The translations under genes were made by a program, and so were the position numbers. 64,000 nucleotides of DNA from Mumia sp. Pv4-285 (lineage in GTDB: Bacteria; Actinomycetota; Actinomycetes; Propionibacteriales; Nocardioidaceae), in NCBI RefSeq assembly GCF_041320275.1, contig NZ_CP162023.1:3844001-3908000 (forward strand). The letters are read 5' to 3'. This document shows, in pieces, positions 1-8,787 of the stretch (its first letter is position 1; every line of letters begins with the position of its first letter). The notes beneath the pieces were generated by a model. That model did not search any database and was not told where the DNA came from. It saw only the letters and a program-made list of their open reading frames with translations.

Positions 1-286
1 ACATGACGACGGGCTCGTCGTGCTCCGAGCTGACCACGAGGTTCTTGAGGTTCAGGATGATCTCGGTGACGTCCTCGGTCACGCCGGGGATCGTCGAGAA
101 CTCGTGCAGGACGCCGTCGATCTTGATCGAGGTGACTGCTGCACCCGGGATCGACGACAGGAGCGTACGGCGCAGCGAGTTGCCGAGGGTGTAGCCGAAG
201 CCGGGCTCGAGGGGCTCGATGACGAACCGCGAACGGAACTCGTCGACGACGTCCTCGGACAGTGTGGGCCGCTGTGCAATGAGCAT
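1..286 (-). CDS. rpoA: RNA polymerase alpha subunit, N-terminal part (runs off the left edge)
   Basis: The first 95 codons of RpoA are present. The protein starts MLIAQRPTL and continues through the alpha N-terminal dimerisation domain, including the stretch [18 protein letters not shown] that contacts the beta subunits. The ATG lies at 284-286, with AAGGA about 9 bases upstream. The rest of the gene lies outside the window, so the C-terminal domain that binds UP elements and activators cannot be judged. It is the last visible gene of the infA-rpmJ-rpsM-rpsK-rpsD-rpoA series, 112 bases after rpsD. Confidence 0.97.
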   Translation of the reverse strand, partial: MLIAQRPTLSEDVVDEFRSRFVIEPLEPGFGYTLGNSLRRTLLSSIPGAAVTSIKIDGVLHEFSTIPGVTEDVTEIILNLKNLVVSSEHDEPVVM

Positions 287-398
287 TCTGTGGATTCCTT
301 TCCGCGTCGCCCGCTATTTGACGGACACGGTCTGTGGAGTGGTGGAGGCTGCCCGGGACGGACCCGGGCAGCCGTACGAGCGATCGGCCGTAGGGCGA

Positions 399-1007
399 TC
401 AGATCTTGGAGTAGTACTCCACGATCAGCTGCTCGGTGATCGGCACGACGATCTGCTCGCGCACCGGCGGCTGGTGGACGAGGACGCGACCCTTCTCCGG
501 CACGGCGGTGAGCCAGGCGGGGACGGAGTCGGCGTTGAACGTCTCACGGGCCACGATGAACGGCGTCATCTCGAGCGACTTCGCGCGCACGTCGATGATG
601 TCGTACTGGCTGACCTGGAACGACGGGATGTCGACCTTGTGACCGTTCACCGTGAAGTGGCCGTGGACCACGAGCTGGCGAGCGTGACGACGGGTCCGCG
701 CGAAACCGGCGCGGTAGACGACGTTGTCGAGACGGCACTCGAGGATCTGGAGCAGGTTGTCACCGGTCTTGCCGGGACGACGGTGCGCCTCCTCGTAGTA
801 CTTGCGGAACTGCCGCTCGAGGACGCCGTAGGTGTAGCGCGCCTTCTGCTTCTCCTGCAGCTGCGAGCGGTACTCGCTCTCCTTGACGCGACCACGGCCG
901 TGCTGGCCGGGCGGGTAAGGGCGACGCTCGAACGCGGCGTCACCGCCGACGAGGTCGACGCCCAGGCGGCGAGACTTCTTGGTCAGGGGTCCGGTGTAAC
1001 GGGCCAT
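399..1007 (-). CDS. rpsD: 30S ribosomal protein S4 (uS4)
   Basis: A 202-residue S4 protein, a primary binder of 16S rRNA that nucleates assembly of the 30S body. The N-terminus MARYTGPLTKKSRRLG and the S4 RNA-binding domain (about residues 91-154, starting CRLDNVVYRAGFA) are clear. The only cysteine is C91, so this is the zinc-free form without the N-terminal Cys cluster seen in some bacteria. It lies 27 bases downstream of rpsK. In other bacteria S4 represses its own operon; the structured gap upstream of rpsM (1853-1917) could serve that role here, which is inference. Confidence 0.98.
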   Translation of the reverse strand: MARYTGPLTKKSRRLGVDLVGGDAAFERRPYPPGQHGRGRVKESEYRSQLQEKQKARYTYGVLERQFRKYYEEAHRRPGKTGDNLLQILECRLDNVVYRAGFARTRRHARQLVVHGHFTVNGHKVDIPSFQVSQYDIIDVRAKSLEMTPFIVARETFNADSVPAWLTAVPEKGRVLVHQPPVREQIVVPITEQLIVEYYSKI

Positions 1008-1034
1008 CTGTGTTCTCCTCTCCGATCCGGGCGA

Positions 1035-1433
1035 TCAGACGCGGCGGCGCTTGGGCGGCCGCACGCCGTTGTGGGGGCTGGGGGTGACGTCCTGGATGGT
1101 GCCGACCTCGAGGCCGACGGCACCCAGCGAACGGATCGCCGTCTCGCGGCCCGAACCCGGACCCTTCACGAAGACGTCGATCTTCTTCATCCCGTGCTCC
1201 ATCGCCCGACGCCCGGCGGCCTCAGCGGCCATCTGCGCGGCGTACGGAGTGGACTTGCGCGAGCCCTTGAAGCCGACGGTGCCGGCAGAGGCCCACGAGA
1301 TCACCGCACCGGTCGGGTCGGTGATCGTGACGATCGTGTTGTTGAACGTGCTCTTGATGTGGGCCTGGCCCGCGGCGACGTTCTTCTTCTCCTTGCGGCG
1401 CACCTTCTTGGCGCCTGTGCCCTTCGGAGGCAT
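1035..1433 (-). CDS. rpsK: 30S ribosomal protein S11 (uS11)
   Basis: A 132-residue S11 of the small-subunit platform, lining the mRNA exit channel beside 16S rRNA. The basic N-terminal tail [17 protein letters not shown] is followed by the family core ([28 protein letters not shown]) and the conserved C-terminus [11 protein letters not shown]. Its ATG overlaps the rpsM stop by one base (TAATG), so translation of the two is probably coupled. Confidence 0.98.
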   Translation of the reverse strand: MPPKGTGAKKVRRKEKKNVAAGQAHIKSTFNNTIVTITDPTGAVISWASAGTVGFKGSRKSTPYAAQMAAEAAGRRAMEHGMKKIDVFVKGPGSGRETAIRSLGAVGLEVGTIQDVTPSPHNGVRPPKRRRV

Positions 1434-1810
1434 TACTTACCCTTCTTCTTTGCGCCGGCAACGGTGCGCTTCGGACCCTTGCGGGTACGCGCGTTCGTCT
1501 TGGTCCGCTGACCGCGCACGGGGAGCCCGGCGCGGTGGCGGCGGCCCTGGTAGCTGCCGATCTCGATCTTGCGACGGATATCGGCGGCAACCTCACGACG
1601 AAGGTCGCCCTCGACCTGGAACTGACCCTCGATCGCGTCACGGAGCGCGACCAGCTGGTCTTCGCTCAGCTCGTGGACGCGCAGGTCGGGGCTGATGCCG
1701 GTCTGCTCGAGCAGCTTCACGCTGCGGGTACGGCCGATGCCGTAGATGTAGGTGAGACCGATCACCACGCGCTTGTCGCGCGGCAGGTCTACACCGATGA
1801 GGCGTGCCAT
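1433..1810 (-). CDS. rpsM: 30S ribosomal protein S13 (uS13)
   Basis: A 125-residue S13 of the 30S head; the family contacts P-site tRNA and forms an intersubunit bridge. It starts [15 protein letters not shown], includes the helix-hairpin-helix region [12 protein letters not shown], and ends in the basic tail [15 protein letters not shown]. An in-frame ATG six codons upstream exists, but MARLIG matches the family start. The unusually long 135-base gap before it holds two hairpins. It is translationally coupled to rpsK by a one-base overlap. Confidence 0.98.
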   Translation of the reverse strand: MARLIGVDLPRDKRVVIGLTYIYGIGRTRSVKLLEQTGISPDLRVHELSEDQLVALRDAIEGQFQVEGDLRREVAADIRRKIEIGSYQGRRHRAGLPVRGQRTKTNARTRKGPKRTVAGAKKKGK

Positions 1811-1852
1811 CAGGCGGTGTCCTTCCACTACGGAGGTGTGGACGTGACGCGT

Positions 1853-1917
1853 CCTGGCTGCCTCAGCCAGGCCCCGGCCTCCGGTCCGGGGGAAGCGTCT
1901 CGTCAGAAGACGAGACG
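1853..1917 (-). promoter_or_regulatory. Two hairpins in the rpmJ-rpsM intercistronic gap
   Basis: The 135-base gap (1811-1945) between rpmJ and rpsM holds two perfect hairpins. One is 1853-1871, with an 8-bp stem CCTGGCTG/CAGCCAGG and a CCT loop. The other is 1896-1917, with a 9-bp stem CGTCTCGTC/GACGAGACG and an AGAA loop. Most other gaps in this block are under 30 bases. In Escherichia coli the leader just before rpsM is the S4 repressor site. A similar role here is inference; attenuation or RNA processing are alternatives. Confidence 0.5.
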
Positions 1918-1945
1918 AGCGGTCACGTGGTGGGTTGCGGGCTGG

Positions 1946-2059
1946 TCAGCCCTGCCGCTGCTTGTGGCGCGGGTTCTCACAGATCACCATGACTCGGCCA
2001 TGGCGACGGATGACCTTGCACTTGTCGCAGATCGGCTTGACGCTCGGTTGAACCTTCAT
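1946..2059 (-). CDS. rpmJ: 50S ribosomal protein L36 (bL36), zinc-binding form
   Basis: A 37-residue L36. It begins [19 protein letters not shown] and ends [12 protein letters not shown]. The zinc-ribbon ligands C11, C14, C27 and H32 are all present, so this is the C+ form. It lies 80 bases downstream of infA and upstream of rpsM, the usual bacterial position for this very short gene. Confidence 0.97.
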   Translation of the reverse strand: MKVQPSVKPICDKCKVIRRHGRVMVICENPRHKQRQG

Positions 2060-2139
2060 CGAGCTCTCTTATCTTGAACGGACGGATGGTGGGGCGGCAC
2101 GCGTCGGCGACAGCCCAAGCGGGCTGGCACCGGTGCGAG

Positions 2140-2361
2140 TCACTTGTACCGGTAGACGATCCGACCTCGAGTGAGGTCGTACGGGGACAGCTCCACCACC
2201 ACACGATCCTCAGGGAGGATTCGGATGTAGTGCTGACGCATCTTGCCGCTGATGTGCGCAAGAACCTTGTGGCCGTTGGTCAGCTCGACCCGGAACATCG
2301 CGTTCGGCAGGGCCTCGATGACCGAGCCCTCGAGCTCGATGACGCCTTCCTTCTTCGGCAT
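2140..2361 (-). CDS. infA: Translation initiation factor IF-1
   Basis: A 73-residue IF-1 made of one S1-like OB fold that occupies the ribosomal A site during initiation. It starts [19 protein letters not shown] and ends [12 protein letters not shown], as in other actinobacteria. The chosen ATG at 2359-2361 has an excellent Shine-Dalgarno sequence (GGAGGA). An in-frame upstream extension of 19 codons overlaps the leader and is unlikely. The gene has its own promoter (2436-2465). Confidence 0.98.
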   Translation of the reverse strand: MPKKEGVIELEGSVIEALPNAMFRVELTNGHKVLAHISGKMRQHYIRILPEDRVVVELSPYDLTRGRIVYRYK

Positions 2362-2435
2362 GTCCTCCGCAATCTGTCGTACGTCTCTCGGACCGGCCGC
2401 AGGCATGCAGAATTGCACACCACGGCCGACTGTCC

Positions 2436-2465
2436 ATAGTACGGTGCGGGACTACCGCGGGACAA
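2436..2465 (-). promoter_or_regulatory. Promoter of the infA-rpmJ-rpsM-rpsK-rpsD-rpoA transcript
   Basis: On the minus strand, -35 TTGTCC (2460-2465) and -10 TACTAT (2436-2441) are separated by 18 bases, close to the actinobacterial housekeeping sigma consensus. The site sits between the map stop codon and infA. The predicted start near 2429 gives a leader of roughly 70 bases ending in a strong ribosome-binding site. This is a sequence match only. Confidence 0.65.
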
Positions 2466-2475
2466 ATCCGCCCCG

Positions 2476-3312
2476 TCAGGCGTCGGCCGGGCCGCCGTAC
2501 GGGACGCCGAGCTCGGTCAGCTTGGCTCGCCCGCCGTCGAGCGCCGTCAGCACCCAGGCGCCGGCGTCGGTGAGCGTGAAGGTGTGCTCGAAGTGCGCGG
2601 CCCACCCCTGGTCGTCCGTGACGACGGTCCAGTCGTCGTCCAGGGTGGTCGTCTCGATGGTGCCCTCGGTGAGCATCGGCTCGACCGCGAGCACCAGCCC
2701 CTTGACGAGCTTCGGCCCGTGGCCAGGACTCCCGAAGTTCGGCACGTTCGGAGGCATGTGCATGGCCGAGCCGATGCCGTGGCCGACGTAGTCCTCGACG
2801 ATGCCGTAGCGCTCGCCGCCGGGCTGACTCCGCACGTACGACTCGACTCCGTGGCCGATGTCGCTGACCCGTCCGCCGAGCCGCGCGGCTGCGATGCCGC
2901 GCCACATCGACTCCTCGGTGACCCGCATCAGCTCGCGGCGGCTCTCCGGCACCTCGCCGACGGCGACGGTGATCGCCGCGTCGCCGTGCCAGCCCTCGAG
3001 CACGCAACCGCAGTCGATCGAGACGAGGTCGCCCTCCTCGATCACGCGAGGACCGGGGATTCCGTGGACGACCTCGGCGTTGACCGACGTGCAGATCGTC
3101 GCCGGGAAGCCGTGGTAGCCCTTGAAGTTCGGTGCGGCACCGCGACTGCGGATGTGCTCCTCAGCGATCTCGTCGAGGTCGGCCGTCGTCATCCCTGCAC
3201 GCACCGAGGCACGCAGGAGCTCGAGCGCCTCCCCCACGATCAGTCCGGCCCGTCGCATGACGGCGACCTGGTCGGGCTTCTTGATCTCCAACCCGCTGCC
3301 GAAGAACCCCAT
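2476..3312 (-). CDS. map: Type I methionine aminopeptidase
   Basis: A 278-residue cytosolic metalloprotease (pita-bread fold) that removes the initiator methionine after deformylation. The five metal ligands are at expected places: D100 (SIDCGC), D111 (GWHGDAA), H178 (GHGIGS), E211 (LAVEPM) and E242 (HFEHTF). The substrate-binding H83 is in VVHGIP. There is no long N-terminal SH3-binding extension. It follows adk by 23 bases in the common secY-adk-map order. Confidence 0.97.
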   Translation of the reverse strand: MGFFGSGLEIKKPDQVAVMRRAGLIVGEALELLRASVRAGMTTADLDEIAEEHIRSRGAAPNFKGYHGFPATICTSVNAEVVHGIPGPRVIEEGDLVSIDCGCVLEGWHGDAAITVAVGEVPESRRELMRVTEESMWRGIAAARLGGRVSDIGHGVESYVRSQPGGERYGIVEDYVGHGIGSAMHMPPNVPNFGSPGHGPKLVKGLVLAVEPMLTEGTIETTTLDDDWTVVTDDQGWAAHFEHTFTLTDAGAWVLTALDGGRAKLTELGVPYGGPADA

Positions 3313-3335
3313 CGGACTAGGTGCCCGTCGACGCG

Positions 3336-3905
3336 CTAGCCGGCATGCGGGAGCGCGGCGAGGATCCGAGCCTGCACGTCGTCGACATCGCCGATGCCGT
3401 CGACCTGGACGAGCAGTCCACGCTCGGCGTAGACCGCCAGCAGCGGCGTGGTCTGCTCGTAGACCTCCTGACGGTGCCGGATGACCTCTTCGGTGTCGTC
3501 AGTGCGTCCGGAGGTCTCCGCGCGCTTGAGCAGGCGGGAGATCAGCTCCTCGCTGTCGACGACGATCTCGACGACGGCGTCGAGCTTCTCGCCGAGCTCG
3601 TCGAGGATGCCGTCGAGGGTGTCGACCTGGTCCACCGTGCGGGGGTAGCCGTCCAGCAGGAAGCCGGTGCGCGCGTCGGGCTCGCCCAGCCGGTCGCGCA
3701 CCATCGCGTTGGTGATCTCGTCCGGGACGTACTCGCCCTTGTCCATGTAGCTCTGCGCCTTGAGACCGAGCTCGGTTCCCTGGCTGACGTTCGCGCGGAA
3801 GATGTCACCCGTGGAGATATGGGGGATCCCGAGCTTGTCGGCGAGCAGAGTCGCCTGGGTGCCCTTGCCTGCACCCGGGGGACCCATGAACAAGAGGCGC
3901 GTCAC
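3336..3905 (-). CDS. adk: Adenylate kinase (short-LID form)
   Basis: A 189-residue enzyme catalysing ATP + AMP = 2 ADP. The P-loop GPPGAGKGT is at residues 8-16, the NMP-binding stretch STGDIFRA follows, and the conserved DGYPRT segment sits near residue 85. The LID is short and has no zinc cysteines, as usual in actinobacteria; this is not a truncation. It starts with GTG at 3903-3905. The secY stop overlaps this start by 4 bases, so the two are translationally coupled. Confidence 0.97.
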   Translation of the reverse strand: MTRLLFMGPPGAGKGTQATLLADKLGIPHISTGDIFRANVSQGTELGLKAQSYMDKGEYVPDEITNAMVRDRLGEPDARTGFLLDGYPRTVDQVDTLDGILDELGEKLDAVVEIVVDSEELISRLLKRAETSGRTDDTEEVIRHRQEVYEQTTPLLAVYAERGLLVQVDGIGDVDDVQARILAALPHAG

Positions 3906-5209
3906 TTCAGGAACCCTTCATAGTTGCGCTGCTGCAGCTGGCTCTCGATCTGCTTCACGGTGTCGAGGCCGACGCCCACCATGATGAGCAGCGTCGTGCC
4001 ACCGAACGGGAAGTTCTGGTTGGCGTCGATCAGCATGAACGCGAGCAGCGGGATCAGGGCGACGAGGCCGAGGTACAGGGATCCCGGGAAGGTGATGCGC
4101 GACAGCACGTAGCCGAGGTACTGCTCGGTCGGGCGACCGGCGCGGATCCCGGGGATGAAGCCGCCGTACTTCTTCATGTTGTCCGCGACCTCCTTCGGGT
4201 TGAAGGTGATCGACACGTAGAAGTACGTGAAGAACACGATCAGCAGGAAGAAGACGAGCATGTAGAGCGGGTGGTCGCCCTGCACGAAGTTCTCGGTGAC
4301 CCAGGTCGACCAGCCCTTGCCCTGGTTGAACTGCGCCGCCAGCGCCGGAAGGTACATCAGGCTCGAGGCGAAGATCACCGGGATGACGCCGGCCTGGTTG
4401 ACCTTCAGCGGGATGTAGGTCGAGGACCCGCCGAACATCTTGCGGCCGACCATGCGGCGGGCGTACTGCACCGGGATGCGGCGCTGCGCCTGCTCGATGA
4501 AGATGACGGCCGCGACGACCGCGAGTCCGACGCCGGTGACGATCGCGAACGTGCCCCAGCCCTTCTGCTCCTTGATCAGCCACATCGTGCCGGGGAAGGT
4601 GGCGATGATCTGGGTGAAGATCAGCAGCGACATGCCGTTGCCGACGCCGCGGTCGGTGATGAGCTCGCCGAACCACATGATGATGGCCGTGCCGGCGACC
4701 ATCACGAGGACGATCAGCAGGAAGAGCGAGACGGAGTCGGTGTCGACCAGCAGGTCGCGCGCGCACTGGTTGCCGAAGAGGGCACCCGAGCGTGCCATCG
4801 CCACGATGCCGGCGCCCTGGAGCACCGCGAGGCCGAGCGTGAGGTAACGGGTGTACTGGGTGATCTTCGTCTGGCCGGACTGGCCCTCCTTCTTGAGGGC
4901 CTCCAGCCGCGGGATCACCACCGTCAACAGCTGCAGGATGATGCTCGCGGTGATGTACGGCATGATGCCGAGCGCGAAGACGGTCAGCTGGAGCAGCGCC
5001 CCGCCCGAGAAGACGTTGAGCAGGCTGAACACGCTGTTGGCGTTCTCGCCCGTGGTGGCCGCGTTCAGGCAGAACCGGACGTTCTCGACGTCCACACCCG
5101 GTGCGGGAAGAACGGATCCCAACCGGAACAGCACGAGAATGAACAAGACGAACAAGATCTTCTTGCGTAGATCAGGCGTCTTGAACGCGTTGACGAAGGC
5201 GCTGAGCAC
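3902..5209 (-). CDS. secY: Preprotein translocase subunit SecY
   Basis: A 435-residue polytopic membrane protein with ten predicted transmembrane helices, the protein-conducting pore of the Sec translocon. The N-terminal MLSAFVNAFKTPDLRKKI and the cytosolic loop with GGFIPGIRAGRPT (binding site for SecA/ribosome) are typical. It starts with GTG at 5207-5209 behind AGGAGG. Upstream lies a 130-base gap with a long inverted repeat, so expression may be partly separate from rplO. Its partner SecE is encoded at 57163-57390. Confidence 0.98.
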   Translation of the reverse strand: MLSAFVNAFKTPDLRKKILFVLFILVLFRLGSVLPAPGVDVENVRFCLNAATTGENANSVFSLLNVFSGGALLQLTVFALGIMPYITASIILQLLTVVIPRLEALKKEGQSGQTKITQYTRYLTLGLAVLQGAGIVAMARSGALFGNQCARDLLVDTDSVSLFLLIVLVMVAGTAIIMWFGELITDRGVGNGMSLLIFTQIIATFPGTMWLIKEQKGWGTFAIVTGVGLAVVAAVIFIEQAQRRIPVQYARRMVGRKMFGGSSTYIPLKVNQAGVIPVIFASSLMYLPALAAQFNQGKGWSTWVTENFVQGDHPLYMLVFFLLIVFFTYFYVSITFNPKEVADNMKKYGGFIPGIRAGRPTEQYLGYVLSRITFPGSLYLGLVALIPLLAFMLIDANQNFPFGGTTLLIMVGVGLDTVKQIESQLQQRNYEGFLK

Positions 5210-5270
5210 CGGGTCCTCCTATGGACAACGGCGACGGTGTCCCGTGCGTGGTATGGGGGGATAAGCGAAA

Positions 5271-5320
5271 CATGGCGACTCTAACAGCCGCTCGAAGAGC
5301 AGCTGTCAGAGACCGCCATG
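5271..5320 (-). promoter_or_regulatory. Long imperfect inverted repeat between rplO and secY
   Basis: Arms of about 18 bases (CATGGCGACTCTAACAGC and the reverse complement of GCTGTCAGAGACCGCCATG) flank a 13-base loop, with one bulge and one mismatch. In transcript sense the hairpin follows the rplO stop by about 20 bases and is followed by TTT. It could be a partial terminator, an attenuator or a processing site that lowers secY relative to the ribosomal genes. No clear separate secY promoter was found nearby. Confidence 0.55.
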
Positions 5321-5339
5321 TCTCATGAGCTGGTACGGC

Positions 5340-5780
5340 TCAGAGCTCGGTGACCGAGCCGCCGGCCGCCTCGATCTTGCTCTTGGCCGATGCCGAGAAC
5401 TTGTCGGCGGTCACCTGGACCGCCACCGAGATCTCGCCGTTGCCGAGCACCTTGACCGGGCGGTCCTTGCGGACGGCGCCCTTCTCGACGAGCGTGGCCA
5501 CGTCGACCGCGCCGCCCTCGGGGAAGAGCTCCTCGAGGCGGGTCAGGTTGACGACCTGGTACTCGACCTTGAAGGGGCTCCGGAAGCCGCCGAGCTTCGG
5601 AAGGCGCATGTGGATCGGGACCTGGCCGCCCTCGAACCCGACCGGCACCTGGTAGCGGGCACTGGTGCCCTTGGTGCCGCGGCCCGCGGTCTTGCCCTTG
5701 CTTCCCTCACCGCGACCCACACGGGTCTTGGCAGTCTTCGCACCCGGGGCCGGGCGGAGGTGATGCAGCTTGAGCGTCAT
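5340..5780 (-). CDS. rplO: 50S ribosomal protein L15 (uL15)
   Basis: A 146-residue L15 that binds 23S rRNA late in 50S assembly. The glycine/basic N-terminal half ([20 protein letters not shown]) and the globular C-terminal half ([20 protein letters not shown]) are clear. The ATG at 5778-5780 begins [13 protein letters not shown], as in other actinobacteria. It is the last gene of the spc block before the structured gap preceding secY. Confidence 0.98.
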   Translation of the reverse strand: MTLKLHHLRPAPGAKTAKTRVGRGEGSKGKTAGRGTKGTSARYQVPVGFEGGQVPIHMRLPKLGGFRSPFKVEYQVVNLTRLEELFPEGGAVDVATLVEKGAVRKDRPVKVLGNGEISVAVQVTADKFSASAKSKIEAAGGSVTEL

Positions 5781-5794
5781 GTCAGTTCCTCCCC

Positions 5795-5977
5795 TCAGTC
5801 CACAGTCTTGACGTCGACGAGGTGAGGAACCGTCGCGATCATCCCGCGGATCTCGGGACGGTCCTCCTTGACGACGACGTCGCCGATGCGCTTGAGACCG
5901 AGCGTGCGCAGGGTCTCGCGCTGGTTCTGCTTGCGTCCGATGCCCGAACGCGTCTGGGTCACCTGAAGCTTCGCCAT
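5795..5977 (-). CDS. rpmD: 50S ribosomal protein L30 (uL30)
   Basis: A 60-residue L30 of the large subunit. It starts [19 protein letters not shown] and contains the typical [13 protein letters not shown]. Two adjacent ATG codons lie at the junction with rpsE. The second (5975-5977) gives the family start with a one-base overlap; the first (5978-5980) would add one Met with a 4-base overlap. Either way it is coupled to rpsE. Confidence 0.97.
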   Translation of the reverse strand: MAKLQVTQTRSGIGRKQNQRETLRTLGLKRIGDVVVKEDRPEIRGMIATVPHLVDVKTVD

Positions 5978-6579
5978 CATGCACCTGCCTGGGCAGGAGC
6001 CTGGGTCGGCTCCTTGCTCGACTTGAGCAGCGCGGCCGGCGTGACGTGCTCGACCGGCAGGCCGCGGCGGTCTGCCACGTCCTGGGGCGACTCGAGCTCA
6101 CGCAGCGCCTGGATGGTGGCGTGCACGATGTTGATCGCGTTGGACGACCCGAGCGACTTGCTCAGGACGTCGTGGATGCCTGCGGCCTCGAGCACGGCGC
6201 GGACCGGGCCACCGGCGATGACGCCGGTACCGGGTGCGGCCGGACGCAGCATGACCACGCCGGCGGCCTTCTCACCCTGCACGGGGTGCGGGATGGTCCC
6301 CTGGATGCGCGGCACGCGGAAGAAGGACTTCTTCGCCTCCTCGACACCCTTCTGGATGGCGGTCGGCACCTCCTTGGCCTTGCCGTAACCGACACCGACC
6401 ATGCCGTCGCCGTCACCGACGACGACCAGGGCCGTGAAGCTGAACCGACGTCCGCCCTTGACGACCTTGGCCACGCGGTTGATGCCGACGACCTTCTCGA
6501 TGTATGCGGTCTTGTCCGCCGAGTCGCGACCGCGACCCCGACGGTCCCCGCCGCCACTGCGGCGCTGGGCTCCGCTCAT
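5977..6579 (-). CDS. rpsE: 30S ribosomal protein S5 (uS5)
   Basis: A 200-residue S5 located at the mRNA entry channel and important for decoding accuracy. The double-stranded RNA-binding-like N-terminal domain ([18 protein letters not shown]) starts near residue 26. The C-terminal domain ([19 protein letters not shown]) follows. A Gly/Arg-rich N-terminal tail and an Ala/Gln-rich C-terminal tail are typical of actinobacteria. The loop VKGGRRFSF, where spectinomycin-resistance changes occur in other bacteria, looks unaltered. Confidence 0.98.
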   Translation of the reverse strand: MSGAQRRSGGGDRRGRGRDSADKTAYIEKVVGINRVAKVVKGGRRFSFTALVVVGDGDGMVGVGYGKAKEVPTAIQKGVEEAKKSFFRVPRIQGTIPHPVQGEKAAGVVMLRPAAPGTGVIAGGPVRAVLEAAGIHDVLSKSLGSSNAINIVHATIQALRELESPQDVADRRGLPVEHVTPAALLKSSKEPTQAPAQAGA

Positions 6580-6605
6580 TCGACTGTCCTCTTCTCTCGT
6601 CTGGC

Positions 6606-6989
6606 CTAGAAGGCCAGGCCGCCCTCGCGGGCGCCCTCGGCCAGGGCGGCGACGCGCCCCTGGTACTTGTTCCCTGCGCGGTCGAAGACGACCGACTCGA
6701 CCCCTGCGACCTTCGCGCGGTCGGCGATCAGCTCACCGACGCGACGGGCCTTGGCGGTCTTGTCGCCGTCCAGCGAACGCAGCTCGGCCTCCATCGACGA
6801 CGCCGACGCAAGCGTACGGCCCTCCAGGTCGTTGACGACCTGAGCGACGATGTGGCGGCTGGAACGCGTGATCACGAGACGGGGACGATCCTGCGTCCCC
6901 GCGACCCGCTTGCGACCGCGCACCTGGCGGCGACGACGGCCTGCGGTGCGCGCAGCCTCGTGCTTGCGGTGCTTGAGTGCGATTGCCAT
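6606..6989 (-). CDS. rplR: 50S ribosomal protein L18 (uL18)
   Basis: A 127-residue L18, which binds 5S rRNA and helps anchor it to 23S rRNA with L5. The basic N-terminal tail ([20 protein letters not shown]) and the conserved C-terminus [24 protein letters not shown] are present. The ATG overlaps the rplF stop by one base. Confidence 0.98.
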   Translation of the reverse strand: MAIALKHRKHEAARTAGRRRRQVRGRKRVAGTQDRPRLVITRSSRHIVAQVVNDLEGRTLASASSMEAELRSLDGDKTAKARRVGELIADRAKVAGVESVVFDRAGNKYQGRVAALAEGAREGGLAF

Positions 6990-7531
6990 TACTTTCCAGC
7001 CTTCCCGGCCTTGCGGCGAACGTGCTCGCCTGCGTAACGCACGCCCTTGCCCTTGTAGGGCTCAGGCTTGCGCAGCTTGCGGATGTTGGCCGCGACCTCA
7101 CCGACCTGCTGCTTGTCGATGCCGGTCACGGTGAGCTTCGTCGGCGACTCGACCGTGAAGGTCACGCCCTCCGGGGCCTCGAAAGGCACCGGGTGGCTGA
7201 AGCCGAGGTTGAGCTCGATCGCGGCAGGGCCCTTCGCCAGGACGCGGTAACCCACGCCGACCAGCTCGAGCTTCTTCTCGTAGCCCTGCGTCACACCGAC
7301 CATCATGTTGTTGATCAGCGTGCGGGTGAGGCCGTGGAGCGAACGGTTCTGGCGCTCGTCGTTCGGACGCTCGACCGAGATCGTGCCGTCCTCGGACTTC
7401 GTCGCCTTGATCGGTGCGGCGACGGTGTGCGCGAGGGAGCCCTTGGGGCCCTTCACGGTGACGACCTGGCCGTCGATCGCGACGTCGACTCCGGAAGGAA
7501 CCGTCACCGGCTGCTTGCCAATACGTGACAT
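6989..7531 (-). CDS. rplF: 50S ribosomal protein L6 (uL6)
   Basis: A 180-residue L6 with two similar alpha/beta domains. It begins [17 protein letters not shown], and the signature [11 protein letters not shown] is near the C-terminus. L6 lies near the sarcin-ricin loop and supports factor binding. It is followed directly by rplR with a one-base overlap. Confidence 0.98.
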   Translation of the reverse strand: MSRIGKQPVTVPSGVDVAIDGQVVTVKGPKGSLAHTVAAPIKATKSEDGTISVERPNDERQNRSLHGLTRTLINNMMVGVTQGYEKKLELVGVGYRVLAKGPAAIELNLGFSHPVPFEAPEGVTFTVESPTKLTVTGIDKQQVGEVAANIRKLRKPEPYKGKGVRYAGEHVRRKAGKAGK

Positions 7532-7547
7532 GTCTAGTTTCCTCCCG

Positions 7548-7955
7548 TCACCAGACGTAGGCGAGGACTTCGCCGCCGACGCCCTTGTACTTGGCCTGCT
7601 TGTCGGTCAGGAGGCCCTGGCTCGTGGAGATGATCGCCACGCCCAGGCCACCGAGAACCTTCGGCAGGTTGGTCGACTTCGCGTAGACCCGCAGCCCCGG
7701 CTTGCTGATGCGCCGGATGCCGGCGATCGCACGCTCGCGGTGCTGGCCGTACTTGAGGGTGACGGTGAGCGTCTTGCCCACCACGCCCTCAGCCGGCTCG
7801 GCCACGGAGAAGCCCGTGATGTAGCCCTCTTGCTTAAGGATCTCCGCGACGCCGGCCTTGAGCTTGCTGTAAGGCATGCTCACCTCGTCGTGGAACGCCT
7901 GGTTGCCGTTGCGGACACGCGTCAGCATGTCCGCGATCGGATCAGTCATCGTCAT
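7548..7955 (-). CDS. rpsH: 30S ribosomal protein S8 (uS8)
   Basis: A 135-residue S8, a central-domain 16S rRNA binder. It starts [19 protein letters not shown] and ends with the family motif [17 protein letters not shown] followed by [10 protein letters not shown] second in-frame ATG two codons downstream (7947-7949) is an alternative start. In Escherichia coli S8 represses the spc operon; no equivalent mRNA site was identified here. Confidence 0.98.
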   Translation of the reverse strand: MTMTDPIADMLTRVRNGNQAFHDEVSMPYSKLKAGVAEILKQEGYITGFSVAEPAEGVVGKTLTVTLKYGQHRERAIAGIRRISKPGLRVYAKSTNLPKVLGGLGVAIISTSQGLLTDKQAKYKGVGGEVLAYVW

Positions 7956-7984
7956 GAGTGTGTTTCCACTTTCCTGCCACGGTT

Positions 7985-8002
7985 TCCGCACCTGGGTGCG
8001 GA
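7985..8002 (-). other. Small hairpin between rpsN and rpsH
   Basis: A perfect 8-bp inverted repeat (TCCGCACC, TG, GGTGCGGA) lies in the 74-base gap between the rpsN stop and the rpsH start. It may stabilise the upstream message or attenuate transcription. The two-base loop means the terminal pairs probably open. Confidence 0.35.
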
Positions 8003-8029
8003 CCTGCGGCGTTCAGGGTCGAGTCGGGA

Positions 8030-8215
8030 TTACCAGCTGCTCTTCGTGACGCCCGGGAGCTCACCGCGGTGAGCCATCGTCCGCAGGCAGATCCGGCACA
8101 GGCCGAACTTGCGGTACACGGACTTCGGACGGCCACAGCGCTGGCAGCGGGTGTAGGCGCGCACGGCGTACTTCGGCTTGCGCGCGGCCTTCACCTTGAG
8201 CGAGGTCTTCGCCAT
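8030..8215 (-). CDS. rpsN: 30S ribosomal protein S14, zinc-binding type Z (uS14)
   Basis: A 61-residue short S14 of the 30S head. It starts [20 protein letters not shown] and carries the zinc cysteines C24, C27, C40 and C43 (CQRC and CRIC), which define the type Z form found in Gram-positives. It sits 2 bases after rplE, the standard rplE-rpsN-rpsH order. Confidence 0.98.
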   Translation of the reverse strand: MAKTSLKVKAARKPKYAVRAYTRCQRCGRPKSVYRKFGLCRICLRTMAHRGELPGVTKSSW

Positions 8216-8217
8216 GG

Positions 8218-8787
8218 TCAGTTCTCCTTGAACGGGAAGCCGAGCTTGGTGAGGAGCGCGCGCCCCTCTTCGTCGTTGGTCGCCGTGGTGACGATGGTGA
8301 TGTCCATGCCACGCGTCCGGTCGATCTTGTCCTGATCGATCTCGTGGAACATGACCTGCTCCGTGAGACCGAACGTGTAGTTGCCGCGCCCGTCGAACTG
8401 CTTCGGCGAGAGCCCGCGGAAGTCGCGGATACGCGGGAGGGCGATCGTCAGCAGACGGTCGAGGAACTCCCACATGCGGTCGCCACGCAGCGTGACGTGG
8501 GCACCGATCGGCATGCCCTCACGCAGCTTGAACTGCGCGATGGACTTGCGAGCACGGGTGACCTGCGGCTTCTGACCGGTGATCGCGGTCAGGTCGCGGA
8601 TCGCGCCCTCGATCAGCTTCGAGTCGCGGGCAGCCTCACCGACGCCCATGTTCACGACGATCTTGGTCATACCGGGGACCTGCATGACGTTCTCGTACGA
8701 GAACTCCTCGTGCAGGGCCGGGAGGATCTCCTCGCGGTAACGCGTCTTGACGCGCGGCGTGACCTTCTCCGTGGTCTCGGCGGTCAT
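8218..8787 (-). CDS. rplE: 50S ribosomal protein L5 (uL5)
   Basis: A 189-residue L5 of the central protuberance, binding 5S rRNA and P-site tRNA. It contains [18 protein letters not shown] and [18 protein letters not shown], both diagnostic. Its ATG overlaps the rplX stop by one base. The N-terminus ([17 protein letters not shown]) is slightly longer than in Escherichia coli, as usual in actinobacteria. Confidence 0.98.
   Translation of the reverse strand: MTAETTEKVTPRVKTRYREEILPALHEEFSYENVMQVPGMTKIVVNMGVGEAARDSKLIEGAIRDLTAITGQKPQVTRARKSIAQFKLREGMPIGAHVTLRGDRMWEFLDRLLTIALPRIRDFRGLSPKQFDGRGNYTFGLTEQVMFHEIDQDKIDRTRGMDITIVTTATNDEEGRALLTKLGFPFKEN

Noticed and set aside
3336-3905. Adenylate kinase apparently truncated at 189 residues
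   Set aside because: The short-LID form is normal in actinobacteria, and all active-site motifs are present.
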